Assembly: GCA_021014325.1 (NCBI GenBank)
Contig: CM037463.1
Span: forward strand, 7,075,001-7,139,000
Direction of reading: 5' to 3'
DNA from: Plazaster borealis
Lineage: Eukaryota > Echinodermata > Asteroidea > Forcipulatida > Labidiasteridae
DNA: 64,000 bases
The translations under genes were made by a program, and so were the position numbers. This document shows, piece after piece, positions 20,701-35,700 of this stretch (positions are counted from its first letter, which is position 1; each line of letters begins with the position of its first letter). Below the pieces are notes generated by a model that had not been told where the DNA came from, made no database searches, and saw nothing but the letters and a program-made list of their open reading frames with translations.

Positions 20701-23700
20701 CAGTATAAAAATATCCAAACTATTAAAGTCGGTATTTTCAACTGGTAGGGTCCTGTCACAAGAGGCACTTTACAGGCAACCAGTTGCAGCAGGCAAAGAA
20801 GAAAAAACATTCATATTTTAATTTGTGCATATCTTTCCTTCGATAGAGTTATACGAACTTTCCAGGATGTTACACTTAACAGGCTTCACAGACTCTCTGA
20901 ATCGCCATTGACAAACTGTGAGTTTTGTGCCAATATGGTTCTTCCAAATTCATGTATTTCATGAAAATTTACAGGCAAAATGAAATCTATGAGCCAAATC
21001 AGGCCCAACAACACGTCTGCAAATCAAGGTTTTTTCCGTACCTGGTATGACTATGAGAAGACACATCTTCCCAGGGTTGCAGCGTACATCCTGGGACATG
21101 ACACACCATTGTACCACAGCTCCTGTCCAGCCTCTGCAGCAGGGCCTTGGCCATGTTCTCAGCTGACTTGCGGTTCTCATGGACCCTCTTTAACACCATG
21201 GTCGTCTCTTCCGTGTCTTCGCCTGAACCTTCTGAACTCTCTCCTGAAAGTGAAAAACAAGTAAAAAACAAATCAATGTCAGTGTTTACCCAATTTCACA
21301 ATTATTTTTAGCAGAAACTATTGCTTTACTTTCTGTGCTAGCAAAACTCCCCAACTCTTTTCATCTTCTTTTTGCATAGCCGGCCCCAAGGAATGGAACA
21401 AACTCCCTGTTCACATCATTAGCCCTTTTCACACGATCCCCCCCAAAAAACCTAGATTCCTTGCGATGAGTTTTACGAGCGGGGATTGTTTACTTAAAAA
21501 CTCACGCTTCAGCGCTTTCACAAGCTTTCACACGACACCAGGTAATGAATTGACCAACGTTCCATGCGACCAGAGTACAGATATAGCTGGTTACCACTGA
21601 ACTATCGATTTTTTGTTCTTAATCATGACTAGTACCAGTTGAAGTGATCCTGTGTCATATGCCAGCCCAAGTCGATCGCGCGTATTACATAAACATAAAC
21701 AATCGCAAAAAATGGCTGATGTGGATGCTGCAGACGTGATCGGCGAATCTATTCTTTCTTCAATTAAGAAACGGCCGGCAAATAGTAAGAATAAGAAAAG
21801 TGATAATCCAGCTCAGAAAAGGTCAAAGAAAAGTAAGAAATCTTGGACCTTCGATGAGACCATGGAGGTCGCCCCCAGCCAATGTCGCCCCCTAGCAAAG
21901 TCGCCCCCAGATGTTATTTAGTTCGGAAAATAATTAAGGCTTCTACCTCCATGATGAGACCATAACGTTAATAAACGTAATGGAAAAGGACTTCACTCAG
22001 GCCAAAAGGTCATGCATGTAGGTTTTCACGCATGCGTGGTAAGACCGCTTTCGCAAGGAAAGCCTGCCAATAAACAACGGATCGTTTCACACGAGGGAGT
22101 GCACAAGGTTCCTTGCGAAAAATTCCACTAGCGTAAGTTTTTGTCGTAGGTCGGTACCTACTACAAAATTTCACAATGTTTGAGAAAATTTCGCAAGGAA
22201 TGTAGAACATGTAAAAAACTGCTGTCCTTTCACACGAAGCTCATTTTGTAGTATTTCACAAACATTGAGAAAATTTCGCCAGGAATGTTGTTTTTTTTTA
22301 CGTCGTGTGAAAAGGGCTATTGACTCTTCTTTAATTCAATCATTCGAAATACTTCTCAAAACCTTCCTCTTTTCTGTTTCTGTTTAGCTTCTGTTAAATG
22401 TTCTAGGTTCACTGTGAAGCGCTTTGATCTTGTTAAAGGCGCTATATAAATACTCCTTATTATTATTATCTTCTTACCTGTCCCAATGCCTCCGACACCC
22501 GCCGCCCTGCAGTTGGCCAGCACCACCTGCTGCTCCGTCTCGCACAGCATCAGCAGCACCTCGTACGCCTCCACCGTCTGGTCGCAGTAGTTGACGGCCA
22601 GCTGCAGCGCCGTGTTGTTGCTCTCGTACTTTCCCACCAGCATGGTCAGCCGGTCGGCGTTGCACTTGCTCTCCTCCAGGGAGAGCTGCAGGAGGTCGTT
22701 CTGCGACTTGAGGTGCTCGATCTTGCTGTTGACGCGTTCCATCTCCACCTCGATGTCCCGGGCTTTGTTCTCCGGGATTGACAGCCCGTGGGAGCTCATG
22801 GCCTGCAGGATCTCCTGCACACTGGAGCATTCTTGTAACGACTGGGCGAGGTGCTCGGCGACTTTGGGATTGGCTACCTGGTGGTCAAGAATACAACTGT
22901 TTGTAAAGCTTTGGACTTTTTCAATGTCAATCTAGGTTACCTTGCAACCATGAAAATATCTCATCGGCACTGAATAGAACAAGTGGTGTTTTAACCTAAT
23001 ACTTCAACCAGTGTTGTTGTGATTGACTTCGGGCGAAAGCCGCAGTGGTAGTTGTGCGGTTTGAGCATATATTGCATTTTATTAGCCAGATTGACAGCAT
23101 TTTATATTTATCAATTTGTCAACTAAAGTCCATCAACTGACATGAATTGTTACACATTTACCACATGATCACGTCAAACAATCCAACATAGCCCTGAGAC
23201 AATGTCAAACATTCTCAAGGATGTGGTTATAGGCTATAGCAGTAATGTTTATGTAGTGACCCAATTCATTTACTGTCATCACGTGATAAATCTTGCTTGA
23301 GACATTTGGGCAAACCCCTTCTCTTGCGATAAGTCTAACTGTGTTCTTTTACGAGCATTACCCAATACACAGGACCTACCACTTTTACGTCCCATCTGAA
23401 GGACAAAGCAATAATGGTTAATGGTGATGCTCAAGCACACAAGTGTCAAGACCGGGACTCGAACCCACACTCTGCTGATCAGAAACACCAGAGCACGAGT
23501 CCGGTGCACTATACCACTCAGCAACGACCCACCACAATTTAGTCAAAGCCGCGCAGTTAGACGCACACAAGTATATCTTTACATGTATTTTGACTCCCAA
23601 AATGGCAGACCATGGGCAGAAAGAAGCTGCAGGAGACGATAGTGCAATGGGATCAATAGGCAGATGCAGTAATTTTGACACTTTCCAATTTTTAACATCC

Positions 23701-26700
23701 AAACCAAACCACAGTCACCGTGGTCCAGTGGTTAGACTGCAGGACTTGCAATCACAAGGTTGTGGGTTCGAACCCTACCAAGCTAACCACTGATTTCACA
23801 ATGGACTAGAATAAGTATTGTCTTCTAGTTTTAGTGAATCACAATTTCTTGATTTGTGCAATTCATAATCATAGACGTTAAACCAATGTTTGTATGAGAG
23901 ATATTAGCTGTTGCCAGCTTGGCGTTTATATCCCCTTGTGGGAGTTTGCCGAGTTGCCTTGACGGGAAGATCATCTAAACAAACACTCACCCCTATACTA
24001 CTGAGGTCAGACCCTGTCAGCCCCCTTTCAGATCCTGATCTGGATGAATTGTCTGACCTGGAAGGCTTTAACCTCACACGCTCGGCGACCTTCGCCACCG
24101 GCATGCCCCCTCTCCTCTCGCTCCCATACACGCTCAGTTCACCCGTACTTGGGTTGACGCCGTTTGGGACTGCGGACGGGGTAGGGGTGGCGCGGTAACC
24201 TGGGGAGCTGAGCTGTTCTGATGACGATGACGTGTACCCTTGCTGGTGCTGTTGCTGTTTTAGATTGCTGGCAGCAGCTCCAGAGAGTTGTTGTTGACTG
24301 CTGCGGGACTGGTAGTCTCTTACCTTTGGGTAATTGAGAAGGACAGATCTTTATTGTAGCTGATTAACTCTCTAAATGTTTTATGACTCAGAGCTGCCAA
24401 CATTCACAGCTTGCAATCAGGGATATATTGTACAACAATCAGGGAGATATTTAGAATTACATTCAACATAACAGGGGAAAAGTTTCCATACTCAGGAAGA
24501 CTTTGAAATTTGTTCATCAGAACATGGAAAGATTGGTTTATTTTCAGGGAACTTTCTGCAGAATCAGGGAGAGTTAGCAGCTCTGTGATGTCACAGACAT
24601 AACACAGAAACAACAGGGCTGATTTCACAAAGCACTAATATCCATCTAAAGATGAGTTGTCAATATCACCTCAGTGATTTAGATTGTGACATCACACTTT
24701 GCTTTGCAATAAAGATGGATGCACATCTTAAGATCAATCTTAGCTCTTTGGGAAGTCGAGCCCAGCAGGGCCCAATTTCATAGAGCAAATTTTGCTATGG
24801 AATTTTCTGCTAAGCACTAATGTAAAGCGCATTGAGACGTTTATTGTAAAATGCGCTACATAAGAACTTGTTATTATTATTATTATTATTATTAAGCAAA
24901 TACAAGCAGGGTACCAGTCGCAAATGGTACATGTGGAATTCTTGGCTGGTAACCTTATTCTGGTAAACATATTTTCATTGTGCTGAGCTACGTTTTGTGC
25001 TTAAGCAGCTCTATGAAATTGAGCCCAGGTCATGTTCCTGACACACTTAGTTGGAATATCAATCAGTGCTGGGTAGAAGAACCATCGCAGAGTCCAGGGG
25101 CCAGATTCAATCATTCCATTTCATAAAACTTTTGTACTTGTGCACAACACACCATCTGACCTTAAAATGAACCTTTGTGCAAGTTCAAGTTGTGATTCGA
25201 ATAACAGTTTGGGAAGCAGTTTCGGAAGTTCAGGAAGTCTGGAAAAGTTGGAAAATTTGTGTATGCCTTGACTGCAGTCAGTGTTTCTCCAATTTGTATT
25301 TGCTATTTCAAAAAAAGGGGGGGGGAAGGAGACATTTACAGCTTAAAATGCATGGCATTACACAAATCTAGTGCAGGGCACTACTAGGGAAAATACAGTT
25401 CGATAGTTCAAACGTTTCTAAGACAGTCAAAAATGGAGTTCAGCACTAGAATGGAAAGACATTACCTGAGAGTAATACTAGCAACATCAATTTAGCAAAT
25501 AAATAATAATCAAATTTTCTGCCTTGCAGGCTTAAGCCCAGTTCATACACGCGACAGCAAATGCGAGGCGAATTTACTTGAAACAAAAAATCAGCATACG
25601 GTGCTGATTTCCCAATTCGTTTCGCTTTCACACTTCGTATGACCCAGGTCTTGCAAAAAGACCTTGCTCACCCTTTTCCTCAGTTTATCCCTCTCGTCTC
25701 TGATGGCAATAAGATTGGCTTTAATCTTCTGCAGCTCGTCGTCCTTCATCGACAGCGTAGTGTTGAGATTCTCGTTCTCGTCCTGTAGGACGCCGATCTC
25801 CTGCTCAAGGCTGCTGCGCCGCCTGTTGTCGTGTCTACGGCTTTGGAAGCCGTTAGGGGTGGAGTGGTCGGTGGACGTCGAGTCAAACTGCAGGCCTTCC
25901 ACTTCTTTGACGACCTTTAAAGATAAGATGATTTAGAGACGGTTGAAACTTTAAGTAAGTATCCAGTGACTTGAGTTTAGCAGTTGGAAAAATCATTTAC
26001 TACAGTTTTCTTTCGAACCTATTCAAAGTATTTTACCTTCCAAACCAACACATTTAATGACATGAATGCTTGAAATATTCGGCAGAGTTTGTGTGTTGCT
26101 GGGCATTTTTTTCTGGTAAGCACAATTGTTTTGTGCTGAGCTGATTTGTGTGCTTTATGAAATTGGACCCTGGTGTTTGGCCAGTGGACCACTGTGGTGT
26201 GTCACGGCTGAGCGGTCTAGTGTATCGTATTCAAGTTCTGTCTTTCAAGTGTGGGTTCGAACCTTGGTCTGGCTGGTCATAATGCTTTTGTCCGAGATAC
26301 TTCTACACCAAAATTGCTTTGTCCTTTGGATGGGAGGTAACGCTGCATGTAAAAGAACCCAGATTACTTATCATGGAAGAGTAGGGGCTAACCCTGATGT
26401 TTCTGGTTCATTGCAAGCACCCTTGTCTACAGGTTTCCTCAGGCTTCCGAGTTACAGTGATTCAGTTCACTTTAAAGGCATCCTTGGTTTCATGGCGTGT
26501 CAACGCCGAGCGGTCTAGTTCACTGGACACAAGCTTTGGTGTTGCCAGCAGCAGAGTGTGGGTTCGAATCCCGGTCATGACACTTGTGCCCTTGAGCAAG
26601 GCACTTAACCATAATTGCTCTGTAAAAAATTGGGATGGTAGTGCATTCTGCTCTACAAGCCAGGCTTGTAGTGGATGATACCCATGCCTACATCCTTATA

Positions 26701-29700
26701 CGGCCTGTGAAGGGGGTAACCCTGTTTCAGCCCCAGAAGTAGGTGCCAATGTGCCCCTGGTGACAGTTGATTTGGGTCGACAGCCCAAAATCAGTTAAGT
26801 GTAGCCCTCACCTTGAAGTGACCCTTGTGATGTTAGGCACCCTCTCATAAAAATAAAATGTAAAAAAAAAAAATGACAAAGAATTCATAATAATAAATGT
26901 TAAGGGAGAGCCCTGCCTTTACCTCCAGTGATCTCTGTTCCACTTGATGTGAGGCACTGGTCAGTTGCTGGACGGCGTGATCGGCCGAGTCGATGTGCTG
27001 TCTGTAGTTATCGTTACCTTTCCTCTCCTCCACAGCACACTCCAGCTCTCCTACTACCCTGGACAGCTCTGCTGATAAATCATTGCACTGATCTGTAGCA
27101 AGAAAAATAGCAACAAAGTTGGGTCAAACATGAGGGTTAATAAATGACATTAACGTCTAACCAAGTATGACTACAGAACGTAGAGAAATCGTTTCAGGAT
27201 ATCCAAACTGTCGTTTTCAGAGCTAATTTGCTGCCATTAAACACAAGTGACAAATGAGATTTGAGCGGCTGTTTATTACCTCGGTGGGTCATTTGTTCAT
27301 TCTTGATGCAGATGTTCGTCACTTAGTCTGTATATTAGGTTCACAGAGTAATATTCAATAAATATTAATGAAACCTACTTGCATACTTGGCTTATTTCTT
27401 TCTAGCCTTTTCTTTTTATTAATATTGAACACTGAGAGCGTTTAGTCAAACAGGAGGTGAAACACATACTGAAAGCCAAGCACATTTTTTCATTCTCGGG
27501 AAAAAAAAGCTTATTTATTTTTCTAGTCCAATAAATATATATTTTGTACAATATGTAATATGAACACTTTACAGGTTGAATTGAAAGAATGGTCAATCTT
27601 GACTTTTGTTGTACTTGTTGAAATAAATGAGATTTTTTACTTTGTATTAAATTATTTATTTATTTATTTATTTATTTTATTGTTATTATTATTATTATTA
27701 AAATTTTTATTTTTTTATATATTTGGTTTTTTGGGGGAGGTTGGCATGAGTTTACAGGATGATAAATATAAGTCTGCCGGAAGAACATGGACAAGAGTAG
27801 TGAAGACAGGATCAATTTCTCACTTCTGAAAAAAATGGACGCCATTCAAAGAAATCTGCAGGAACTTGTTGGTTTGAATCCCAACCTGTTCTTACCATAC
27901 AACGAACTAGGGCAACAAAACTAAATGACATCAATCAATGTAGTTTTACCCGCACAATGTCAACGAACCCTCATGTGGATGGGCTCCAAAGCCTAATAAT
28001 CTATGCAAATATATAAACAAGACACCCACCAGTGAGATGGATATAATCTTTACTTCTCTCCATTTCTCCCAACAGCCTTCAACATAATCACTTGTCAGTT
28101 TCTAATGTTGTAATCCAAGATGGCCAACGCTAACAACAAGAGGCAGATTGTGGGCGGATAGATTGAAGAGTTTTAAGAAATAAACCATCATTGATTATGC
28201 AGCGAAATGGCCAGAGCTCTGAGAGTAGAGGCTCCCTGGCTGGTGTTATTCCTGCAGACAGCTTCAATAATGAAGACATGGGTACAACTTTGATTACACG
28301 TGTGGGGTCGGAGAGGAACTTTCAATGTTTAATCAATACACTGACGCTGATATCTAAGCTACCTGTAGGGACGACTGGCGCAAGCTCGTCAAAACACTGA
28401 CAACACGATCGGGGGAGGATTTTGTCCAGCAACTTTGCATCGAAAACTTTTTGACCGAACATGTTTTCTGCACATTAAATGCTAATATTGAGTAGCAACT
28501 GAATATTTTTGAGTAGCAACTGATACATTTTGCGTAGTATTTTACTGTGCTATACAATGGAAATCGTTCACTGTCACCACCCAAATCTTTTCAGAGACCA
28601 AACTGTTCCGAAGAAGAGATTATAATACTAGCTTTCCTGTAAAAGAATTGATGACCATAAACAAAATTTGTTTTCAAAGAGCTGTTTGGAAAATATAACT
28701 CAGATAAGAGACTTGTATTCGAAATTCCACAATGTAAAATACATGTGTATACAAATTCCCAAAATGATTTTAGAGTATCTATGTCTCATAAAATGATTGA
28801 CAGGAAACTGACTCAAAATGAAGAATTTTGAATTCTTGAGAGTCCAGACAATATCACTGCAGGGTGATGTTGTTTCTAAAACCAAGCTCAAACACTGAGG
28901 GCATGTACAGTGGAGTCATCAAAGAAAACTTTGCCACCATAACAGTGATGCCAACATTTGTGATGTTGAACAAACAATCAGGGAGATATTTAGAATTACA
29001 TTCAACACAACAGGGAAAAGGTTTCCATACTCAGGGAGATTTTCAAATTTGTCCATCAGAACATGGAAAGATTGGTTTATTTTCAGGAAACATTCTGCAG
29101 AATCAGGGAGAGTTGGCAGCTCTGTTATAAGACTACAGAGAAATTATCTTCATCTACGCATAGACCAAACAAATCTAGAATGGGTTCAAACATATTGAGG
29201 AACTTTTGGTTCCCACCCACATACTTTGTTTTATTGTGTGCGGGAAACAAGACAGTGCACTTTAACTTTTAAATACATGTAAGTTTCGCACAGTTCATTT
29301 ACCAAAGCCGTACCTCCCTTTAAATGCTCTCTAAACAACAAACCATCCCAGACTGGGTTCTTTGGTTGCTTTCATGGACGTTGCCGAGCCAGATGAAAGA
29401 GACATGTTGTTCACTTCAAATTCACTTCAAATCGGCGTAACCTAATCTTGTATTTCAATTAGACATTCTTGGTGGGGATGTTCTTCGTGCCACGGCCATT
29501 ACAGATTTATCAGGGTCTCTTTTTTTCCCCTTTTTTTTTTTCGCCATGTGTAACAAGGAATTGACACAGACACAGCTGTTTCTACGCTTTGGTGCAGCTT
29601 AATACAGAGGGATGTTGTGGCTACGATTAAATTTAATGAGTAGGATAAGCTTTGAGTCACACTTTGAGTATTATCGTGGAGGTAAGAAATAACCTCCATG

Positions 29701-32700
29701 GTATCATCATGTTATATTAGCCTGATTGGGGGGCCATCGGAAGGTTATGATACATTTGCGGCATTGCTCGAATTTTACACTCTAGACCGCAGGCCAGAGG
29801 CCAGTGATTTTAGCATCGGGCCAGTGAACTCATGACCGGGCAAGTCCGGCAGTCTTGTGCTTGTGTTCAAATGTTGACTTTCAGTCTGATAAGTATAATC
29901 CTGTTGGTTACTGAAAAATACTTACCCATAATACAAATGAGATAAATCGTCTCTTAGTGCTTCTTCAAATTTAACCAGATCAATTGTTAAACTGTGCAGG
30001 CATTTTTTTCTTCTATTCTGGTCTTGTACACAAAATTCTGGTCCAGTAAATATTTTGAGCTACAAGCCCTGCGGTCTTGTGGGTTTTCCCCAAAAATTTG
30101 AGCCCTGAATTTATGGTATGAGGCACTACCTCCGTTTGTATTCTAGTCGTAAGCTCAACTCCTTTTTAGGGTTTTTGGGTTCATGATCACCTTTTCATGA
30201 TCACCTTTTCTGCCATCTTGGGTCTGATTCCCTGAATCCAAGAGGTTGTATTTCAATACCTGCTTGTGAAAGTTACCCATTTCTGTTTACATTAGCTACT
30301 TGGGCCCAATTTCATAAAAAGCTAGCTAACAACAACATTATTATGCTTACCAGTAGGAATAAGGTTACCAACTAACTACCATGTCATATGTGACTGGTAT
30401 CTATTATCCTGCTTCTCATTAAACATTTTTTTTTTTCTCAGTTTTTTTTTTGCTGCAGCTCTGTGAAATTGGGCACTGGGCCCAATTTCATAGAGCTGCT
30501 TCAGCAGAAAATAAGTGCAAGATACCAGTCACAGATGGTACACTACATGCAACATGGTATTTTGGCTGGTAGCCATACTCTGGTCAGAATAATTGTTGTT
30601 GTGCTATTTGTTTGTGTTTGAGCAGCTTTTTGAAATTGGTACCTGGTTTTCAAATTATTGTCTACAGACTTTTCAAGCAAAGAGGATACTGTAAATTCTT
30701 ACAACCAACAACACACACTACAGACTACGTAGTCAGTAGTCTGTGACATTACTTGTCTCCACAGAGCCCGGACTTCCTGCAGGCATGATGTGTACACAGC
30801 TCAATGGAGGACAAAATACAATCTTAGGCCGTGTCCAAATTGGCGGCTACAACTACAGCTACAGCAAGATTTCCGCTTCATCGTGCATTGAAGTGTAGGA
30901 CGTCCTTAGCAACACCCTCAGCAACAGCCGTACCCGTAGCTATAGTCACCAATTCGGATACGGCCATATGATTTGCAAAATTGACTTTTTATTTTATTTT
31001 TTTAATGAGCTTGATAAGAAGAAAGGAGTTCAACTCAAAACGTGTTCCGCTGCTATTGTTTTACAAAAGTACTGCATTTATGGTAATTATGATACAAGAT
31101 GTACAATTTCTCATATGGCCAGTGTAATTTCATGCACACCAGGAAATGCCTTGGAATGTACAAGGTCACGCTTGTTGTCCATATGGTTACATGGTCTATA
31201 CTTGACCCCAAAATGGTCAAACAGAGTAGCCTCTGGATTGGGTAAGCATGGTGGTACACCATAGGACTACAAACCCACTCATTAGGTAGACCCTACATGG
31301 GGTAATTATAAGGGATCTACAACTAACATCATCAGCTAATGAAAAGACAACAAGAAGACTGCCTGCAACGATAAGCAATCCAATTTGGGAGCAACTGTGA
31401 CCCATCAATCTGAAGTTGACATAATTGATAGGGCGACTGGCTAGTACTAGGATGTGTGGAGGAAGAAAGACAGACCGGACACACCATAGCTACTGACCCC
31501 TTGCACCAACATCAAACCATACAGCTTGTTGCTCTATGAAGCAAACGCAGCTACTGTCTGCCAAGGTCGCCGTTTTGGGAGTCAAATTGCATGTACAGAT
31601 TGTGGTAAGTGTGTAAACACTGGGTCGCCAAATATCCACTTTATACACTGTATGCACACAGGACATTGACGTCCCAAACGGCACAACCACGCTTCGTGTG
31701 ATTACAACAATTATGGTACAAAATGTTTTATAACAAATCTTATGGTGAGTGCAATTTCAAGCACACCAGGAAATGACTTGGTATGTACAATGTCACTCTT
31801 TCTCAAACAAAGTGACATGATCTAGACTTGACCCCAAAATGGTCAAACAGAGTAGCTGTTGGATTGGTTAAAACTTTTGCATGGAGGTAGACTATAAAGC
31901 TACCAAACCCACTCAATGGGTAGACCTACATAAGGTAATTAAGACATGTATATAAGGACATCATATGAGGACTATAGAGCTACAAACCCACTCAATGGGT
32001 AGACCTACTTGGGGTAATTAAGACATGTAGATAACGACATCATCAGCTAAATGACAAGACAGCAACAAGATTGCCTGCTAACAGACAGATGATAAACAAT
32101 CAAATTTGTGAGGCAACTGTGACCCATCAATCTGAAGTTGGCCTAATACTGTGATGGCACTAGGTGGATATCCTTCCTCCATGATTGTATGGAGGGGGAG
32201 AGGGGGGAGACAGACTTGGACAGACCACAGCTTTATGAGGAACAAACAACAAAATTGGGCTAGCTGAGGCCAACCACAGGTGGAATGGGGTCCAGGAGTT
32301 AAATGACCAAGAACTTGCACCAATCTGACCAGCTGAATAGCAGCTGACAGATGATGGACAGACTGACAGACAAGATGATTCCCTGGATAGAGTCCCTTAT
32401 ACTCTATGATGAGATAGGGAGCCACAGGACAGGGGGGAGGAAGAGTCCTGGCTGGATGGTAGAGCAAATTAAACCCAAGAGGGAGGGGGGGACCCTCCAT
32501 GAGTGGACGTCTCCATGGTCTAGTTACCCCGGTGGTCTATCATCTCATTGGAAGATGGACAGAGTGTGGACAGACATATTTATATTGAATGAAAGGAGAA
32601 CCAGCACCTCAAGATGAAGGCTCTGTCTGCTGGACTAATTGGCAGATAAGAAATAAACAAAGTGAGGCTGCTTTTATAAACAGAAAGGCAGACTTAATAT

Positions 32701-35700
32701 TTTGCCCCTAGAAACCAGGCGTCCAACTGCAGTTTGTAAAACAAAAAGTGCCAGACATAGCAAGACTTTGTACTATGTTTTTTCAATTTTCAATGGCACA
32801 GCTGAGAAACAAAAAACGAGAAAATCAGACGATCAGCTGAAAAGAAACCTAAGAAACCTGACTGGTAATCTGGAGAAAGGAGTAAAATACCTTGACAGAC
32901 ACAGAACCGCAGTAGCTGAGCGACAGTCACTTTTTGTTGTTGATTAAAATAATGGGGGAGACAAACACAGACTTTTTGACACCGCCATACCCTTTCTCAA
33001 TGTTCAAACAGTAATAATCATGGATGCCGATTAATAATTGCAGGGCATTTTAAGCTAAAAATCAAACACATAAATGTAAAGGACTCGAAGCCCCTCTAAA
33101 ATGCTATGTCATTCTCATTGACGGTGATATTGCAGCTCTACGCCCCAAAAGACAAGCAAACACGCATCAAGAGAGCAAGAGAGTACATACAGATATTTTT
33201 ATTTGGTTTTACCCATACACCGATGTGTGTAAAGCACTGTATACTCGGTACTCTCCCAGAGTCCGATCCTGTGAACAAAAATTCCACAGGCATATTACCC
33301 GTTTGGGATTAAGAATTTTATTTGGTTTTTAATACCCTTACACCAATGAGTGTAAAGCACTGTATACACAGAACTTTCCCCCGAGACCTGTGAACAAAAA
33401 TTCCACAGGCATATTACCCATGTGGGATTAAGAATTTTATTTGGTTTTACCAATGGTTTTACTCATACACTGATGTGTGTAAATCACTGTATACTCAGTA
33501 CTTTCCCCGAGTCCTGTGAACAAAATATCCACAGGCATATTACCCGTGTGGGATTAAGAATTTTATTTGGTTTTACCCATACACCGATGTGTGTAAAGCA
33601 CTGTATACACAGTAAAACCAAATAAAATTCTTTATCCCCGATATAAATTTATCATCTTTTAAATTGTTGCAGAACCTGCTGCTAAAATATAGGATTTGAA
33701 CTGCCTCTAGCTACTAGGCCATCTCGATGATCTAGTGGTAAGACATCTGCTCTAGAATTGGCAAAGGTCGTGGGTTCAAATCCCACCCAAGATGCCTGTG
33801 GATTTTTGCTGACAGGACTCAGGGAAAGTACTCAGTATACGGTGCTTTTTTACACACATCGGTGTACGGGTAAAAAACAAATAATTTCTTTTATCCCCAA
33901 TATAAATTTAACATCTATTAAACATAAGGCCTACAAACAGACAGATGAGATGTAAACAAACAGACGGAGAAACCTACCGATATTTGCCGAGTCACTCCCA
34001 TGGAAGCTGCCATTGCAGCTACCGCCGCTATTGCTGATGTTGCTGTGCGGACTGGAGGCCGACTGAGAAAACTCGTCTTCTTCCCTAATAATGAGTAACA
34101 TAAGGGACAACAAAATATACAATTAGGTCACTAATATTTAGTAAAGACAGTACAGGTTGGCTGCATACATGTACGATGTAACAGCTTTGACTATATTGAT
34201 GGGTTGATCTTATTGTCTGCATACATGCAGATGTTCCGGACAGTTAGAACATTTGGATTTAATTCATGTTGGGGTGAGACAGCCTCTGAAAAAGAACATC
34301 AATAAACAGTGGTGTAACGAGAATTGTTTTTATATTTTATTTATTTTTTGAGTTTTTTTTGGGGGGGGGGGGCACAGAGATAACCTTATTTTTATTTATG
34401 TTTTTTTGTTGTATACATATTGTTGTTGTATTTAAATAAATAAAAATTATTGGGGGTGTTTAATGTATTGAATTGGACCATTCATTTTTGCAAGGGTTCT
34501 GAGAAAAAATTGTAAATAGTAAGGGTTTTGCAAAACCAAAGCTACAAGACATTCAAAGCCACAGCTTCATGTACCATTTCCAACAAGTTTATCTTCGCTC
34601 TGACTTACATCCATACTATGGGTTTATTAGTTTATCTCTAAAGATACACTTAATAACTTTAAAACATCATGTGTGGTCCACTTCTTTTGATAAACTATTT
34701 CAACTTTTCTTACTATTAAAAACTTAAGTCTTTAGTTTAAAAAAGGAAAGATTTTAAAAAATTTCTATTTTTTGCCTTTTTTTTCAACACTGCTCCACAA
34801 GCAGAAATACAACTAAATGTTTGCTAAAATTGAAGATGAAAGCATTTTGTAACTTATTATTTGATGTATATAATTCTGAAAGTTAGTACTGCACCGTTTC
34901 TAAGGTGGAACTTTCCTTTAACAATCTACATTAGAAAAGGCAGACAAATATTATTCGGCATAATTATGACAATCTGGACTGAGAGGGTCTCAAACTCTCA
35001 AGCCTTATTTGACTTTAAAATGACATCAAGGATTCAGGGAGTCGAGACCGAATTACTCGGATCGGTTGATAGCAATGTCTAGTGCTTTTTTTAACCAGAC
35101 GCCAAGTACAGGGTTATGCATAAGCTCTGGTTTAAAGGGTGTGCACAACTTTGGTCAGATTGAAAATATCGCAAATAACTTACATGGCATAAAATATGGT
35201 CATGGTGGAAAACTTCACTTGAAATATATTTTTGCTGGTTATTTTTGCAGTATTTTTTACTGTGTTTGGGGGCGTGTGTGAACCAAATTCATGTAGTGCA
35301 AAACAAGTAAAACGAACTGGTTTTTCCATCGCTGTCATTAATATTAATATTTGTTTGGACATTGATACAAGAAAACAATGTACAGGCAGTCAAAATTAGA
35401 TAAAAGTTTCGTCACACAAAAAAGAAATATGGTCAATTGCTACAGTTCCTGAAAAATGAGTAAACAATTTAGTTTTGATCTCACACGTCCAAAACCAGAT
35501 GTACATGTATGAAAACAAAGACAAATACTATTATCTGAATCATGTGACCACCATCTTCGTCACGCTCCCTGTGTGCAATAGCAATTATCATATACCGTTT
35601 CTCAATGTGCCAAAAAAGGTACCAGGCTATTTGCCAATGATTCAACCCCTCGGTTTGGTTACATTTGATTGAATTGGGAGAAAATCATGACTGTGTCTCG

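Larger units (their letters stand above)
27093..33977 (-). other. MCC intron between window exons 3 and 4
   Basis: 6.9 kb. AT microsatellite (27650-27720), family H copy, two adjacent family C MITEs, a family F relative, the 31-32 kb duplication, a purine-rich block (32160-32500) and the SINE with its tandem array. No additional exon is needed: the flanking exons join as G|AT (Asp). Confidence 0.6.

Noticed and set aside
20452..22830. Arg/Gly/Gln-rich frames overlapping MCC exons
   Set aside because: Out-of-frame readings of the GC-rich MCC exons; the in-frame translation matches MCC throughout.
33721..33788. Functional tRNA gene
   Set aside because: The head runs directly into a SINE body found elsewhere in the window, and the acceptor stem is not closed.
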